Below are positions 1 to 7,826 of a stretch of 12,480 nucleotides of DNA, piece after piece (the stretch's first letter is position 1; each line of letters begins with the position of its first letter). This DNA is from Deltaproteobacteria bacterium. GTDB lineage: Bacteria > Desulfobacterota > BSN033 > UBA1163. The notes under the pieces were generated by a model. The model had not been told where the DNA came from. It made no database searches and was given only the letters and a program-made list of their open reading frames with translations. The position numbers and the translations under genes are program-made. The DNA lies in NCBI GenBank assembly GCA_016875255.1, contig VGRU01000092.1, forward strand, positions 1-12,480, given 5' to 3'.

Positions 1-895
1 CCGTGGTTGAAGTGATTTCAAGGGCCTGTAAAATGGGTATCCCGCTCTGGTTCAACATCCCAAAAGTATTGGTAAATCGAGAGAGACCGATTTTCAAAAA
101 AAGCGGGCCTAAAACTGGAATCCGGGTTTTAAATTTATCCCAGAAGTATCTTCCATTTTCTGTCTTAAAATATCGTTTAACGAAGATAGATATTCCCAGA
201 AGTCCTCCCAGGACAAAATACCAGTATGTTTGAAATATTTTGTTAATCCCGATCATCATTCGGGTGGGCAGAGGCAGTGGCATGTTGAACTGTGCGAAGG
301 TTGCGGCAAACCGGGGGAAGACAAATGCGATCAGGACGGCGAAGGCAATGACCACTGAAAAGATGACAATCTTGGGATACCGCGTTGCCTCTTTTACCCT
401 CTGACGGGTGCTCAACTCCCGATTTGCAAGGGTAACAAATCGGTCAAGGGATTCTCCCAATCTACCGGTGGTCTCACCGGCTCTAATCATATTAATATAA
501 ATGGGTGAATAAACACCAGGATGCTTCGCCATGGATGCGAAGAGCGGATTACCGGCCTCAACGTCTCTGCAAACCTGATCCAGGACATTTTGCAGTTTCT
601 TGTTATCTGTTTGGTCCTTTAAATTGGATAAACCAGTGAGAAGGGGGAGTCCTGCCTTATAGAGTGTTGAAAGCTGCTGACTGAAGATGACGAGATCCTC
701 AAGGCGAACCTTTTTAAAACGGTCTGTCAAATCCGAAAAGTTAAAAAGAGGGGTTCCTTCTAACTTCTCGATCGAGACCGGAAGATATCCGAGACGGTGG
801 AGTTGGTCTCCGGCCATCTGAAGGGTAGGGGCTTCAAGCCTTCCATCCATCGCTTTGCCAGCTCTGTCTCGCGCTTTGTATTTAAAAGTGGGCAT
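1..895 (-). CDS. Type II secretion system F family protein (GspF/PilC), 3' part off window
   Basis: Polytopic inner-membrane platform protein of a type II secretion or type IV pilus machine, which couples the assembly ATPase to pilin polymerisation. 298 residues are visible of a family usually near 400. I translated it directly: it begins MPTFKYKARDRAGK, and the N-terminal region to about residue 45 (YKARD..G....G.LEA) is typical of the family. The first T2SSF domain covers about residues 69-191, with QLSTLYKAGLPLL at 75-87 and IRAGETTGRL at 137-146. A hydrophobic segment lies at 176-195, a second at 224-239, and the second T2SSF domain begins near 272 (FTNTFGMLNQSGIPIL). The ATG at 895 is preceded by a weak AAAGGG. 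The gene follows the S23 gene after 79 bp that contain a repeat. Whether it serves pili or secretion cannot be told without its downstream neighbours. The family call is firm. Confidence 0.93.
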   Translation of the reverse strand, partial: MPTFKYKARDRAGKAMDGRLEAPTLQMAGDQLHRLGYLPVSIEKLEGTPLFNFSDLTDRFKKVRLEDLVIFSQQLSTLYKAGLPLLTGLSNLKDQTDNKKLQNVLDQVCRDVEAGNPLFASMAKHPGVYSPIYINMIRAGETTGRLGESLDRFVTLANRELSTRQRVKEATRYPKIVIFSVVIAFAVLIAFVFPRFAATFAQFNMPLPLPTRMMIGINKIFQTYWYFVLGGLLGISIFVKRYFKTENGRYFWDKFKTRIPVLGPLFLKIGLSRFTNTFGMLNQSGIPILQALEITSTT

Positions 896-917
896 TTCTT
901 TTACCCTTTAAAGATTT

Positions 918-947
918 AGGGAGATAGGGAGATGGGGCGATAGGGAG
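918..947. repeat. Left arm of inverted repeat around the first S23 gene
   Basis: A purine-rich, loosely iterated stretch (units like gggagat/gggcgat). Positions 927-945 (GGGAGATGGGGCGATAGGG) are the exact reverse complement of 1390-1408 on the other side of the S23 gene. It lies between that gene and the GspF/PilC start. Confidence 0.8.
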
Positions 948-974
948 CCCATCTACCTAAAACCCATCCAATCT

Positions 975-1373
975 TCAGCGTTGTTTTGCTCCAGGTAATA
1001 ACCATGGGAGAGGATCGTTGATTAGACTAACGATCTTACCCAGGATATTGTCGTAATTGATCAATAATTCTTGTCCTGTTTCGTTTAAGAGATAACCGCA
1101 TTTAATAGCAAACTCCAGCCAAACCTGAGTTTCAGCAGCTTCTGCTTCAGCATCACTTAGTTTGCTTACGAATGAAGCTTCATACCGCCTTTTTCGCCAG
1201 GCTTCAGCAAGATTGGCACAAACCGATCTCGATGAACGACGGATTTGATCTGTCAGTGAATAACGCTCTTCGATTGGAAACGATCTGCTTTTTTCAAATA
1301 TCTGCATAGCCGCTTCAAAGGCCATTTTATAAACATCTAAATCCCGATGAGTCCGAATCAATTTCTTTTCCAT
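975..1373 (-). CDS. Four-helix-bundle protein, S23 / 23S rRNA intervening-sequence protein family
   Basis: A 132-residue protein of the S23 (four helix bundle, TIGR02436-like) family. Members were first found encoded in 23S rRNA intervening sequences, are now seen scattered through many genomes, and are structurally related to the Avd accessory protein of diversity-generating retroelements. Their function is not established. Family hallmarks visible: RDLDVYKMAFE at 10-20, SLTDQIRRSSRSVCANLAEAWRKRRY at 39-64 in conserved spacing, FVSKLSDAEAEAAETQVWLEFA at 68-89, then GYLL. There is no rRNA around it, so it is not acting as an intervening sequence here. The ATG at 1373 has a good Shine-Dalgarno (GGGAGA) supplied by the flanking repeat. 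It shares only the family pattern with the second S23 gene at 3795-4151, so the two are not a recent duplication. Confidence 0.9.
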   Translation of the reverse strand: MEKKLIRTHRDLDVYKMAFEAAMQIFEKSRSFPIEERYSLTDQIRRSSRSVCANLAEAWRKRRYEASFVSKLSDAEAEAAETQVWLEFAIKCGYLLNETGQELLINYDNILGKIVSLINDPLPWLLPGAKQR

Positions 1374-1379
1374 ATTTAT

Positions 1380-1430
1380 CTCCCTATCCCCCTATCGCCC
1401 CATCTCCCCATCACCCTATCTCCCTATCTC
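1380..1430. repeat. Right arm of inverted repeat around the first S23 gene
   Basis: Iterated pyrimidine-rich stretch on the plus strand (ccctatc/cccatct units). 1390-1408 matches the reverse complement of 927-945 without mismatch, over 19 bp. The end nearest the gene supplies the ribosome binding site of the S23 gene. Confidence 0.8.
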
Positions 1431-1437
1431 TTACCAT

Positions 1438-1468
1438 ACTACGAACTACGAACTCCTAACTCCGAACT
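1438..1468. repeat. Short degenerate tandem repeat (cgaact-like units)
   Basis: Three to four imperfect copies of an 8-10 bp unit (acgaactacgaactcctaac and so on) fill the space before the receiver gene and run into its stop codon at 1467-1469. It is a different simple repeat from the adjacent S23 flank and may have arisen by slippage. Confidence 0.6.
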
Positions 1469-1838
1469 ATGATTTCAGATAATTCTTCACTTTCTTCATC
1501 AACTCATCCATCTCGAAGGGTTTGGTGATGTATTCGTTTGCCCCTGTCTCCATCCCGGTTGCTTTGTCCTTCTCCTGGGTTTTGGCGGTCAGCATGAGGA
1601 TGGGGATGTGTTTGTATCGCTCGTCAAATTTCAATAATCGGCAGACCTTGTATCCGTCCAATTTGGGCAACATGAGGTCCAGAAGGATCAGGTCCGGGTT
1701 CTCCTTCCGGGCCTGATTCAATGCCTCTTCGCCGTTGTAAGCGACGAGCACATCATACCCCTCCAGTTCGAGAGAGAAACGAACCGTTTCCACCAGATCC
1801 ACTTCATCATCGACAACCAGTATTCTCTTTTTACTCAT
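1467..1838 (-). CDS. Single-domain CheY-like response regulator
   Basis: A stand-alone receiver of 123 residues with no output domain. It would take a phosphoryl group from a kinase, most likely one of the two kinases encoded upstream, and act by protein contact. Visible receiver residues: acidic pair D10-D11 (LVVDDE), phospho-acceptor D54 (ILLDLMLP), T84 (LMLTAK) and K106 (ITKPF). The open frame extends further upstream to 1895, but I place the start at 1838 because that ATG begins the conserved receiver strand and has a strong GAGGAGG about 5 bases upstream; the longer reading runs through untypical sequence. It lies 155 bp after the REC-kinase gene, with hairpin repeats in the gap. It could equally be called DivK- or PilH-like. 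The nearby GspF/PilC gene would suit a pilus-related role, but that is inference. Confidence 0.93.
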   Translation of the reverse strand: MSKKRILVVDDEVDLVETVRFSLELEGYDVLVAYNGEEALNQARKENPDLILLDLMLPKLDGYKVCRLLKFDERYKHIPILMLTAKTQEKDKATGMETGANEYITKPFEMDELMKKVKNYLKS

Positions 1839-1901
1839 TCTGTCCTCCTCGTAACAATTTAGCTGTTTGAAAAAACTTGTAAAATCCCTCCCCACCTCCC
1901 T

Positions 1902-1934
1902 CCTTCGGCAAACTCAGGACAGGTTTGCCAAAGG
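1902..1934. repeat. Hairpin repeat (ggcaaac/gtttgcc stem)
   Basis: Arms 1907-1913 and 1923-1929 pair perfectly around a 9-base loop. The stem continues for four pairs beyond one mismatch. It lies between two signalling genes, directly followed by the next hairpin. No T run follows on either strand, so I do not call it a terminator. Confidence 0.6.
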
Positions 1935-1948
1935 GAGGAGAAAGAATT

Positions 1949-1970
1949 TCCCCCTTTTGCCAAAGGGGGA
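1949..1970. repeat. Hairpin repeat, 9-bp stem TCCCCCTTT / AAAGGGGGA
   Basis: A perfect 9-bp stem with loop TGCC, followed by another ggggga unit just before the stop of the REC-kinase gene. The C5T3/A3G5 form is a dispersed intergenic repeat type common in Desulfobacterota-like genomes. It could weaken readthrough from the kinase gene to the receiver gene, but the trailing T tract on the minus strand is short. Confidence 0.6.
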
Positions 1971-1993
1971 TGAAGGGGGATTAGATATTTATT

Positions 1994-3565
1994 TCAAAGC
2001 CCTAAAGTGATATCCCTCCTTAATTGTTCTTTTGCTTTTCTGAAGAGTTCCTTTTTTGAGAGAGCCTCTTCAGGAAAAGTCGCCGCCCCGATTTTAATGA
2101 CCAGAGCCCTATCGGGCCCCTGAATCAGAAATTTTTGAATATCCTCCTCCATTCGTTGACGGACCGCCTGTGCTCCTTTCAGATCCGCTTCACAAAGAGC
2201 CACCAGTAATTTCTCCTGTTTCCTCCTCAACAGAATATCCCCCTTTCTGCAGAGGGATTGTCTTATCCTCATTTCGAGCTCCTCAAGCAAGTCATCCTCT
2301 ATTTCTTTCTTCTGTTCGGCCAATTCTATCAGAAAAAGGGAAAGAGGTGAATCATTTTTCTGCGCCTGATGAAATTCCCTGTCCAGAACAAAGCGGAAAT
2401 GAGGTTCTCTTCGCTCCCCTTCTGACACAGGTAGGGTGAAGTTGAAGATGCTTCCTTTTCCTACCTCACTCTCCACCCAGACCTTCCCTCGATGGGCTTC
2501 GACCAGCCCTTTGGTGATAGCAAGACCTAACCCCGTCCCACCCGTCGAACGGTGAAGCGAATCTTCCACCTGATGAAATTTTTCAAAGACGGAGCTGAGG
2601 TGCTCAGCCGGAATTCCAATCCCGGTATCTTTGACAGAGACGGAAATCTTGTTGACGATCCCTCCCTCCCTCTCTTCGGAGAAGGCTTTTGCCAACACAA
2701 AAATTTTTCCCCTTTCAGGCGTGAATTTGACTGCATTGCCGATCAGATTAACCAGAACCTGTTCGATTTTATCTTTGTCCGCAAAGGCGGTCGGAAGGTC
2801 TTCAGGGACCTCCACCTCAATCGCAATAGACTTTCCATCGGCCTGGGGCCGCAATGAGGATGCGGTTAATTCAATGAGGCTTTTCAACGCTACATCCTCA
2901 AACTTCAACTCGACCTTCCCGGACTCAATCTTTGAGAGATTGAGCAGGTTGTTCAAAATATTGGTCAGCCGGTTGATATTTCTTTCAGCCATGGAGAGAA
3001 ATTTTGTCTGATTTTCATTGATCTCGCCGGTCTTTCCAGAAAGGATGAGCTGAATCGAATTTTTAATGGCGGCCAGGGGTGTTCTTAACTCATGTGAGGC
3101 AACCGAGACAAATTCGGATTTCATCGCATCGATATTTTTCAGTTCCTTATTGGCTTTTTCCAGTTGATCGGCATAGTCTTTCAGTCTCACAAACCGCTGT
3201 TTTTCCTCAAGAACCTTTTTCAAACGTAGGATAGTTTCGTCCAGATTGAGGGGTTTGGTAAGGTAGTCGCTTGCCCCATTCTTCATCGCCTCTATCGCCG
3301 AATCGATGGTTCCATGGCCGGTCATCAGAACGGTAAGGACTTCGGGCTTAGACCTGGAAATTTCCGTTATTAGACGGAGACCATCTACCTCCGGCATTTT
3401 GAGGTCAGTCAATACGAGATCAAACTTCTCCTTTTCCATTTTCTTCAGGGCTTCCTGGCCGTTTTCCGCCAACTCCACCTGGAACCCGGCAATCCGGGTT
3501 AGGGCTTTGAATAGAAAGTCCCTGATGTCTCTCTCGTCATCCACGACTAAAACTCTATTTTCCAT
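1994..3565 (-). CDS. REC-HisKA-HATPase sensor kinase with degenerate GGDEF-like C terminus
   Basis: A cytoplasmic 523-residue kinase whose input is a receiver instead of a sensor. Order: REC at about 3-120 (D9-D10, phospho-acceptor D54, T82, K104 in YLTKP), a coiled linker at 120-148, HisKA with phospho-accepting H158 (ASHELRTP), and HATPase with N box near 273-280 (NLIGNAVK), G1 box D313-G317 (DTGIGIP) and G2 box at 342-348 (GGTGLGL). From about residue 390 to the end, the sequence has the GGDEF-domain layout ([22 protein letters not shown], then [25 protein letters not shown]), but the signature loop is RRKQEK near 447-452, so it cannot be an active cyclase. No membrane segment is seen. Its ATG shares one base with the HTH gene's TAA (TAATG), with GGAGG just upstream, so it is translationally coupled. 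Confidence 0.95.
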   Translation of the reverse strand: MENRVLVVDDERDIRDFLFKALTRIAGFQVELAENGQEALKKMEKEKFDLVLTDLKMPEVDGLRLITEISRSKPEVLTVLMTGHGTIDSAIEAMKNGASDYLTKPLNLDETILRLKKVLEEKQRFVRLKDYADQLEKANKELKNIDAMKSEFVSVASHELRTPLAAIKNSIQLILSGKTGEINENQTKFLSMAERNINRLTNILNNLLNLSKIESGKVELKFEDVALKSLIELTASSLRPQADGKSIAIEVEVPEDLPTAFADKDKIEQVLVNLIGNAVKFTPERGKIFVLAKAFSEEREGGIVNKISVSVKDTGIGIPAEHLSSVFEKFHQVEDSLHRSTGGTGLGLAITKGLVEAHRGKVWVESEVGKGSIFNFTLPVSEGERREPHFRFVLDREFHQAQKNDSPLSLFLIELAEQKKEIEDDLLEELEMRIRQSLCRKGDILLRRKQEKLLVALCEADLKGAQAVRQRMEEDIQKFLIQGPDRALVIKIGAATFPEEALSKKELFRKAKEQLRRDITLGL

Positions 3566-3798
3566 TATCCCTTTTCCTCCGGGGCTTCATTTTCTCTTCC
3601 CGACAGCCATTCATCCAGAGCGTCCTTCTTGAATCGCCAGCTTCCACCGATCTTTCGGCATGGAATGTCACGGTTCTTTGCCAGACGGTAGATGGTCCGT
3701 ACATGAATGCTCAGATATTCCGCCGCCTCACGAGGGGTCAGGATCTCTCTGAAGTAAATTTCGGATTGCGGATTTCGGAATGCGGAATGTTTATTCAT
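3565..3798 (-). CDS. Excisionase-family helix-turn-helix DNA-binding protein
   Basis: A 77-residue protein with one MerR-like HTH_17/excisionase fold: [23 protein letters not shown] at 20-42, then the wing [21 protein letters not shown] at 45-65. Such proteins bind DNA as small regulators or as recombinase cofactors. No integrase is nearby, and the placement points to transcriptional control in a signalling operon. The start overlaps the S23 stop (ATGA at 3795-3798) and its end overlaps the REC-kinase start. Residues 3-15 ([13 protein letters not shown]) are not part of the fold: they are encoded by a cggattgcgga-type intergenic repeat whose inverted partner lies beyond the S23 gene. The original start may therefore have been replaced by repeat DNA. 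No other ATG precedes the HTH in frame. Confidence 0.88.
   Translation of the reverse strand: MNKHSAFRNPQSEIYFREILTPREAAEYLSIHVRTIYRLAKNRDIPCRKIGGSWRFKKDALDEWLSGRENEAPEEKG
3762..3774. repeat. Left arm of inverted repeat around the second S23 gene, inside the HTH gene
   Basis: CGGATTGCGGATT, part of a longer iterated stretch (about 3761-3789). It is the exact reverse complement of 4197-4209. It is read as codons of the HTH protein N terminus. Confidence 0.75.
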
Positions 3799-4151
3799 TT
3801 TTTCCCTCTTTTTGTAGTATTAATAGAAGAAATGGTTATCGCCAGAATTTGATTTGCTTCGTCCAAAAGATAAATTAGATCATCCTTGCGCAGTAAACCG
3901 GCTTCAATAAGAAGTTCCATCCAATACATACTTTCATCAGCCTCTTCCTCCACAGTACCCATCTTTGATATGAAATCAGCAGTCGATTTAGCTCTGCAAG
4001 CAGCCCGATAATTTGCCCCCACGGAAGTCCCTGCCTTAACCAGTTGTCTTCCAAGGATATCTGGTATTCTTCCCTTTGGAAGTTTTTCAACAATTTTTAT
4101 AACTTCTAATGCAAAACGTTTTGTTCTTTCTTTAAGGTCCTTTTTGTCCAT
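3795..4151 (-). CDS. Four-helix-bundle protein, S23 family (second, divergent copy)
   Basis: A 118-residue S23-family protein. The shared pattern with the first copy is clear: GRQLVKAGTSVGANYRAACRA at about 34-54, FISKMGTVEEEADESMYWMELLIEAGLL at 60-87. Outside this pattern identity is low, so it belongs to a different subfamily. It has the predicted amphipathic helices of a four-helix bundle and no catalytic motif; its function is unknown. The ATG at 4151 has AAAGGA six bases upstream. Its TGA overlaps the HTH gene's ATG, which is unusual for a family normally found as solitary genes between operons. Inverted copies of a 13-bp repeat bracket it. It is 64 bp downstream of the large hybrid kinase and could be co-transcribed with it. 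Confidence 0.88.
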   Translation of the reverse strand: MDKKDLKERTKRFALEVIKIVEKLPKGRIPDILGRQLVKAGTSVGANYRAACRAKSTADFISKMGTVEEEADESMYWMELLIEAGLLRKDDLIYLLDEANQILAITISSINTTKRGKK

Positions 4152-4196
4152 ATTTTCCTTTAAATGTTTTCTTGAATCGTTATCATTTTACTCCGC

Positions 4197-4209
4197 AATC
4201 CGCAATCCG
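4197..4209. repeat. Right arm of inverted repeat around the second S23 gene
   Basis: AATCCGCAATCCG, within an iterated ccgcaat stretch at about 4192-4214, next to the stop codon of the hybrid kinase. It pairs perfectly with 3762-3774. Confidence 0.75.
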
Positions 4210-4215
4210 CAATTG

Positions 4216-7200
4216 CTAACGGTCCAGCACCTCTCTGACTTTGCGTGTGAGGCTTTCCGTGGAGAAAGGTTTTTGAATGAAGTTCACTCCTTTATCCAGC
4301 ACCCCATGGTGCACAATGGCATTATCCGTGTAACCCGAGATAAAGAGAACCTTGATATCAGGCGTTGAAAGTTTTAAACGATCTGCAAGCTCCTTACCAC
4401 TCATCCCGGGCATGACCACATCGGTAAGTAAAAGATGGATTTTTTTAGCCGGATGGTCCTGAATGAATTTTAAAGCTTCCCCTCCATCAGGGGCTTCATA
4501 TACTTGATATCCCCTATCGCGCAGAATTCGAGCCGCCAGATCACGAACCGATTGCTCATCTTCTGCAAGGAGGATGGTTTCGTTTCCTGTTAAAAGGGAA
4601 ATGTCGAGGTCTTTCCGTTGCAGATTATCTTCTTCCTCTTCAACTCTCGGGAGATAGATTTTGAATGTGGTTCCAAGACCTGGCTCACTGTAGACATTTA
4701 TATTTCCACCGCTCTGCTTCACAATCCCATAAACCGTCGACAATCCCAACCCTGTTCCTTTCCCTTTCTCTTTGGTGGTGAAGAATGGTTCAAATATTCG
4801 TTCTCTGACCTCGGGGGTTATTCCGGCGCCACTATCGCTCACCGAAAGCATCACATAATTGCCGGGGGTTACTTCCATATGGGTTTGAGCATAAGCTTCC
4901 GAAAGTTTTATATTTAATGTTTCAATGGTCAGTTTTCCCCCGGATGGCATGGCATCCCTTGCATTGACCGCGAGATTGAGGATCACCTGCTCGATCTGAC
5001 CCGGATCGGTCTTCACCTTTCCAATGTCTTCGGAAAAGTGATAGACCAGATCAATGTCCTCACCCAGAATACGGTGAAGCATCCTATCCAAGTCTTTCAA
5101 CAGGGTGTTGAGATTGATGACCTTGAAGTCGAGAATCTGACGGCGGCTGAATGCCAGAAGCTGGCGTGTGAGATTGGCGGCTCGTTCCGACGCCTTCAAA
5201 ATTTCTTCGATATTCCCCCGTAATGGATCGCTTTTATCTAATCCAAGGCAGGAAAGTTCTGCATAACCCTTGATGACGGTGAGGAGGTTGTTAAAGTCGT
5301 GGGCAATGCCCCCGGCCAGCCCTCCGATGGCCTCCATCTTCTGCGACTGCCGAAGCTGCTCCTGGATGGCAATTTTATCCTCTTCTGCTTGCATAAGCTC
5401 TTTAAACAATTGGATATTGGCAATAGCGCCTGCGATCTGATTTCCCACTCTTTCGGCTAACCTCAGATCAACCTCAGAATAAGCATTCTCTTTCAATGAT
5501 CGAAGGTGCAGAACCCCAATGACAATATCTTTTGCAAGCAATGGGACTGAAATCAACGATCGAATTCCTGATTGAAAATGGGGGAGAAGATTAGGCAACG
5601 TAGCTGTAACTTTTTGAATATCGTTATCATCTTTGATGAGGATGAGAAGACTTGACCGGGTTTGCATGAGATACTCATTAACCGACCCTCCTAAAGGGAA
5701 GATATCCCCAATGCGACGGTCTGGCACATCAAGTCCAAGTATATAAGCAACCGTGACGGTGTTGTCTTTGAAATTGGTAATATTAATTGAAATCCTGTCA
5801 AAATGGATGAGCTTATGTACTTCTTCGGCGAAACGTGCATACACCTCATCGATGTTCAATGTTGAGCTAATGATTCGTCCAATCTCTGCTATGGCAACAT
5901 TCTCTTTGGCCAGCTTCTTTGACTCCTCTTCGCTCCGTCGCAGAGATTCCTCTGCCTGCTTGCGCTCAGTGATGTCCTCACAGGTCATCAGGTTTTCACC
6001 TGACTCTAATTGAACGGGGATGAAATTGATGATCTTCTGCGCCCCATCCTTGCAGGTGACGGAAAAAATTCGTCCCCTTTTCTCTCCGGGTTTCAAACTT
6101 TTCAAATCATTTAACCATGCGGAAATGACCTGATGTTTATAGTTGGGGTCAGGGTATGCCTTTCTGCACCAGGTTTTCCCGTCCGGGACATCGTTTAGAT
6201 CGTATCCAAACAACTCTTTAAATTTGGGGTTAATATATTTGAATATGCCATCCTTATCGATCATCACCATACCGAAAGGAGCATTTTCTGTTAGAGTTTG
6301 AAATCTTTCCCTCTCGGCACGCAGAGTCTCCTCTGCTTGTTTGCGCTCACTGATATCTCTGGCCCAGACCTGGACTCCGGGTTCTCCTAAATAATTGACG
6401 ACTTTGGCATGGATCTCTCCCCAAAATGACGAACCATCTTTCCGAAGGAATTTTACTTCATAGTTAGAGGGGATTGACTTTCCTTGCATACGCGCACGCG
6501 CTCTTTCCCGTGTGAGAGCCTGAAAATCAGGGTGATAAACGAGCCAGTGATCAAGACCTTCCAATTCGCCTTTGCCATAACCAAGCATCTCATGCAGGCG
6601 ACGGTTTGCAAAGATGATATTAAACCCCTTTTGAATGAAAATGCCGTCGAAACTCTCTTCAACCAGTGTTCGATAGCGTTCTTCACTCTGGGCAAGGGTT
6701 TCTTCAAATTTCTTACGTTCGGTGGTATCTCGGAAAATACCTCGAAATCCAATCGCTTGACCATATGGGTCTCTTATTAAAGAGACAGAGACCTCCCCAT
6801 ATCGTTTCGTCCCATTTTTTATAATCACTTCCCATTCGAACCCTTTAATAGGAATTCCGGTGCGGTAAACGGTATTGAAGGCTTGATACAATTTTTTAGC
6901 GTTTTCGTTATCCATATACTGCCGGTTATTCATGCCCATCATTTCATCTCTGGAATAACCCAGCAACCGGCATACTGCATCGTTGAAGAAGGTAAAATTG
7001 CCGGCAAGGTCCACTTCAAAATAGCCATCCTCGATGTTCTCGAGAATGGTTCGATATTTTTCTCCACTCTCACGAAGGGCCTCTTCTGCGCGTTTCCGTT
7101 CGGTGATGTCCACATAAGTGGCCAGGACAGCCGGCTCACCATTGTTTTCGATTTGAATGGCGGATAATTCCAGCCATACGGTGCTTCCATCTTTGCGGAT

Positions 7201-7563
7201 TGCCCGGATTTCATAACTGGGACCAACTGATTTTCCTTCTAAAAGGGTTTTATATTGGTTGAAAAATGTTAATCGATCATCCGGATGGACGAGGTTTTCA
7301 ATCTGTTTGGGTGTCAAGGAGGTTGGTTCATCGGAGGAATAGCCCAAAATCCTGGATATCGCTGGGTTTGCATAGACGAGGCGAGGGGGGATACCCTGAG
7401 CAATGACGATTCCCTGTAAGGATGCTTCAACTAATTTTTTGTAAATATTCTCGGATTCCCGATATGCATTGATTATTTTTGCCTCTTTATTTTGGGCTGA
7501 TATTTTTAGAGATTTTTGGTTTTTTCGAATGGGCAATTTAGCCCCTTTTTTCCCTTTTTCCAT
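4216..7563 (-). CDS. PAS(x4)-GAF-HisKA-HATPase-REC hybrid histidine kinase
   Basis: A soluble 1115-residue hybrid sensor kinase. Four PAS/PAC units follow a basic N terminus: about 37-157, 165-285, 293-408 and 415-535, the first, third and fourth PAC segments closing in DITERK or DISERK and the second in DTTERK. A GAF domain spans about 553-720. HisKA carries H755 (GGIAHDFNNLL), and HATPase shows N863/N867 (NLAVNARDAMP), G1 at D910-G914 (DSGAG) and G2 GKGTGLGLS near 935-942. The C-terminal receiver at 995-1112 has E1001-D1002, phospho-acceptor D1048 (LLLTDVVMPG), S1076 and K1098. No membrane segment is seen, so the ligand or redox/light/gas signal is sensed in the cytoplasm; the cofactor cannot be read from sequence. 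It has no output domain, so the phosphate probably passes on by relay; the receiver proteins downstream are plausible partners. The start has AAAGGG at a slightly long spacing. The long upstream region suggests its own promoter. Confidence 0.96.
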   Translation of the reverse strand: MEKGKKGAKLPIRKNQKSLKISAQNKEAKIINAYRESENIYKKLVEASLQGIVIAQGIPPRLVYANPAISRILGYSSDEPTSLTPKQIENLVHPDDRLTFFNQYKTLLEGKSVGPSYEIRAIRKDGSTVWLELSAIQIENNGEPAVLATYVDITERKRAEEALRESGEKYRTILENIEDGYFEVDLAGNFTFFNDAVCRLLGYSRDEMMGMNNRQYMDNENAKKLYQAFNTVYRTGIPIKGFEWEVIIKNGTKRYGEVSVSLIRDPYGQAIGFRGIFRDTTERKKFEETLAQSEERYRTLVEESFDGIFIQKGFNIIFANRRLHEMLGYGKGELEGLDHWLVYHPDFQALTRERARARMQGKSIPSNYEVKFLRKDGSSFWGEIHAKVVNYLGEPGVQVWARDISERKQAEETLRAERERFQTLTENAPFGMVMIDKDGIFKYINPKFKELFGYDLNDVPDGKTWCRKAYPDPNYKHQVISAWLNDLKSLKPGEKRGRIFSVTCKDGAQKIINFIPVQLESGENLMTCEDITERKQAEESLRRSEEESKKLAKENVAIAEIGRIISSTLNIDEVYARFAEEVHKLIHFDRISINITNFKDNTVTVAYILGLDVPDRRIGDIFPLGGSVNEYLMQTRSSLLILIKDDNDIQKVTATLPNLLPHFQSGIRSLISVPLLAKDIVIGVLHLRSLKENAYSEVDLRLAERVGNQIAGAIANIQLFKELMQAEEDKIAIQEQLRQSQKMEAIGGLAGGIAHDFNNLLTVIKGYAELSCLGLDKSDPLRGNIEEILKASERAANLTRQLLAFSRRQILDFKVINLNTLLKDLDRMLHRILGEDIDLVYHFSEDIGKVKTDPGQIEQVILNLAVNARDAMPSGGKLTIETLNIKLSEAYAQTHMEVTPGNYVMLSVSDSGAGITPEVRERIFEPFFTTKEKGKGTGLGLSTVYGIVKQSGGNINVYSEPGLGTTFKIYLPRVEEEEDNLQRKDLDISLLTGNETILLAEDEQSVRDLAARILRDRGYQVYEAPDGGEALKFIQDHPAKKIHLLLTDVVMPGMSGKELADRLKLSTPDIKVLFISGYTDNAIVHHGVLDKGVNFIQKPFSTESLTRKVREVLDR

Positions 7564-7608
7564 AGAGAAGCCCTTTCAAGAAATATTGGCCTGAGAGAAA
7601 AACAATAT

Positions 7609-7630
7609 GAACAAATAGCAATATTTGTTC
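7609..7630. promoter_or_regulatory. Perfect dyad, candidate operator or leader hairpin
   Basis: GAACAAATA, four bases, TATTTGTTC: a perfect 9-bp dyad ending 46 bases upstream of the hybrid kinase start. Size and symmetry suit a dimeric repressor or activator site. As RNA it would form a moderately stable AU-rich hairpin. The protein that would bind it is unknown. Confidence 0.45.
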
Positions 7631-7826
7631 CAAAATGCTCCACATTTTCATAAAAAGTCAAATACTGTGTGTATCTATTTAATATTAAATATGTATTCAG
7701 GTATTAAACGCGTGGAGTAAGCAGATTATTAAGCAGGGGTAATACGCTAAAAGCGGATAATTTAGGACAATATTGCCAAAAGAATGACAATTTTGGACAA
7801 AAAAAGAGAATGGAATAGTGACAAAT

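Noticed and set aside
1839..1895. Longer N terminus for the CheY-like receiver (start at 1895)
   Set aside because: The extra residues match nothing in receivers, and the internal ATG at 1838 has a strong GAGGAGG at proper spacing.
1949..1970. Rho-independent terminator after the REC-kinase gene
   Set aside because: The stem is strong, but the following bases on the transcribed strand are mixed, with no solid T run, and the same hairpin form is a common dispersed repeat.
975..4151. Diversity-generating retroelement, because S23 proteins resemble Avd
   Set aside because: No reverse transcriptase, template repeat or variable-repeat target is present in the window.
7634..7661. Sigma-70 promoter for the hybrid kinase (TTGACT at 7661-7656)
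   Set aside because: The -35 is good, but the sequence at 16-17 bp spacing matches the -10 consensus in only about two of six positions.
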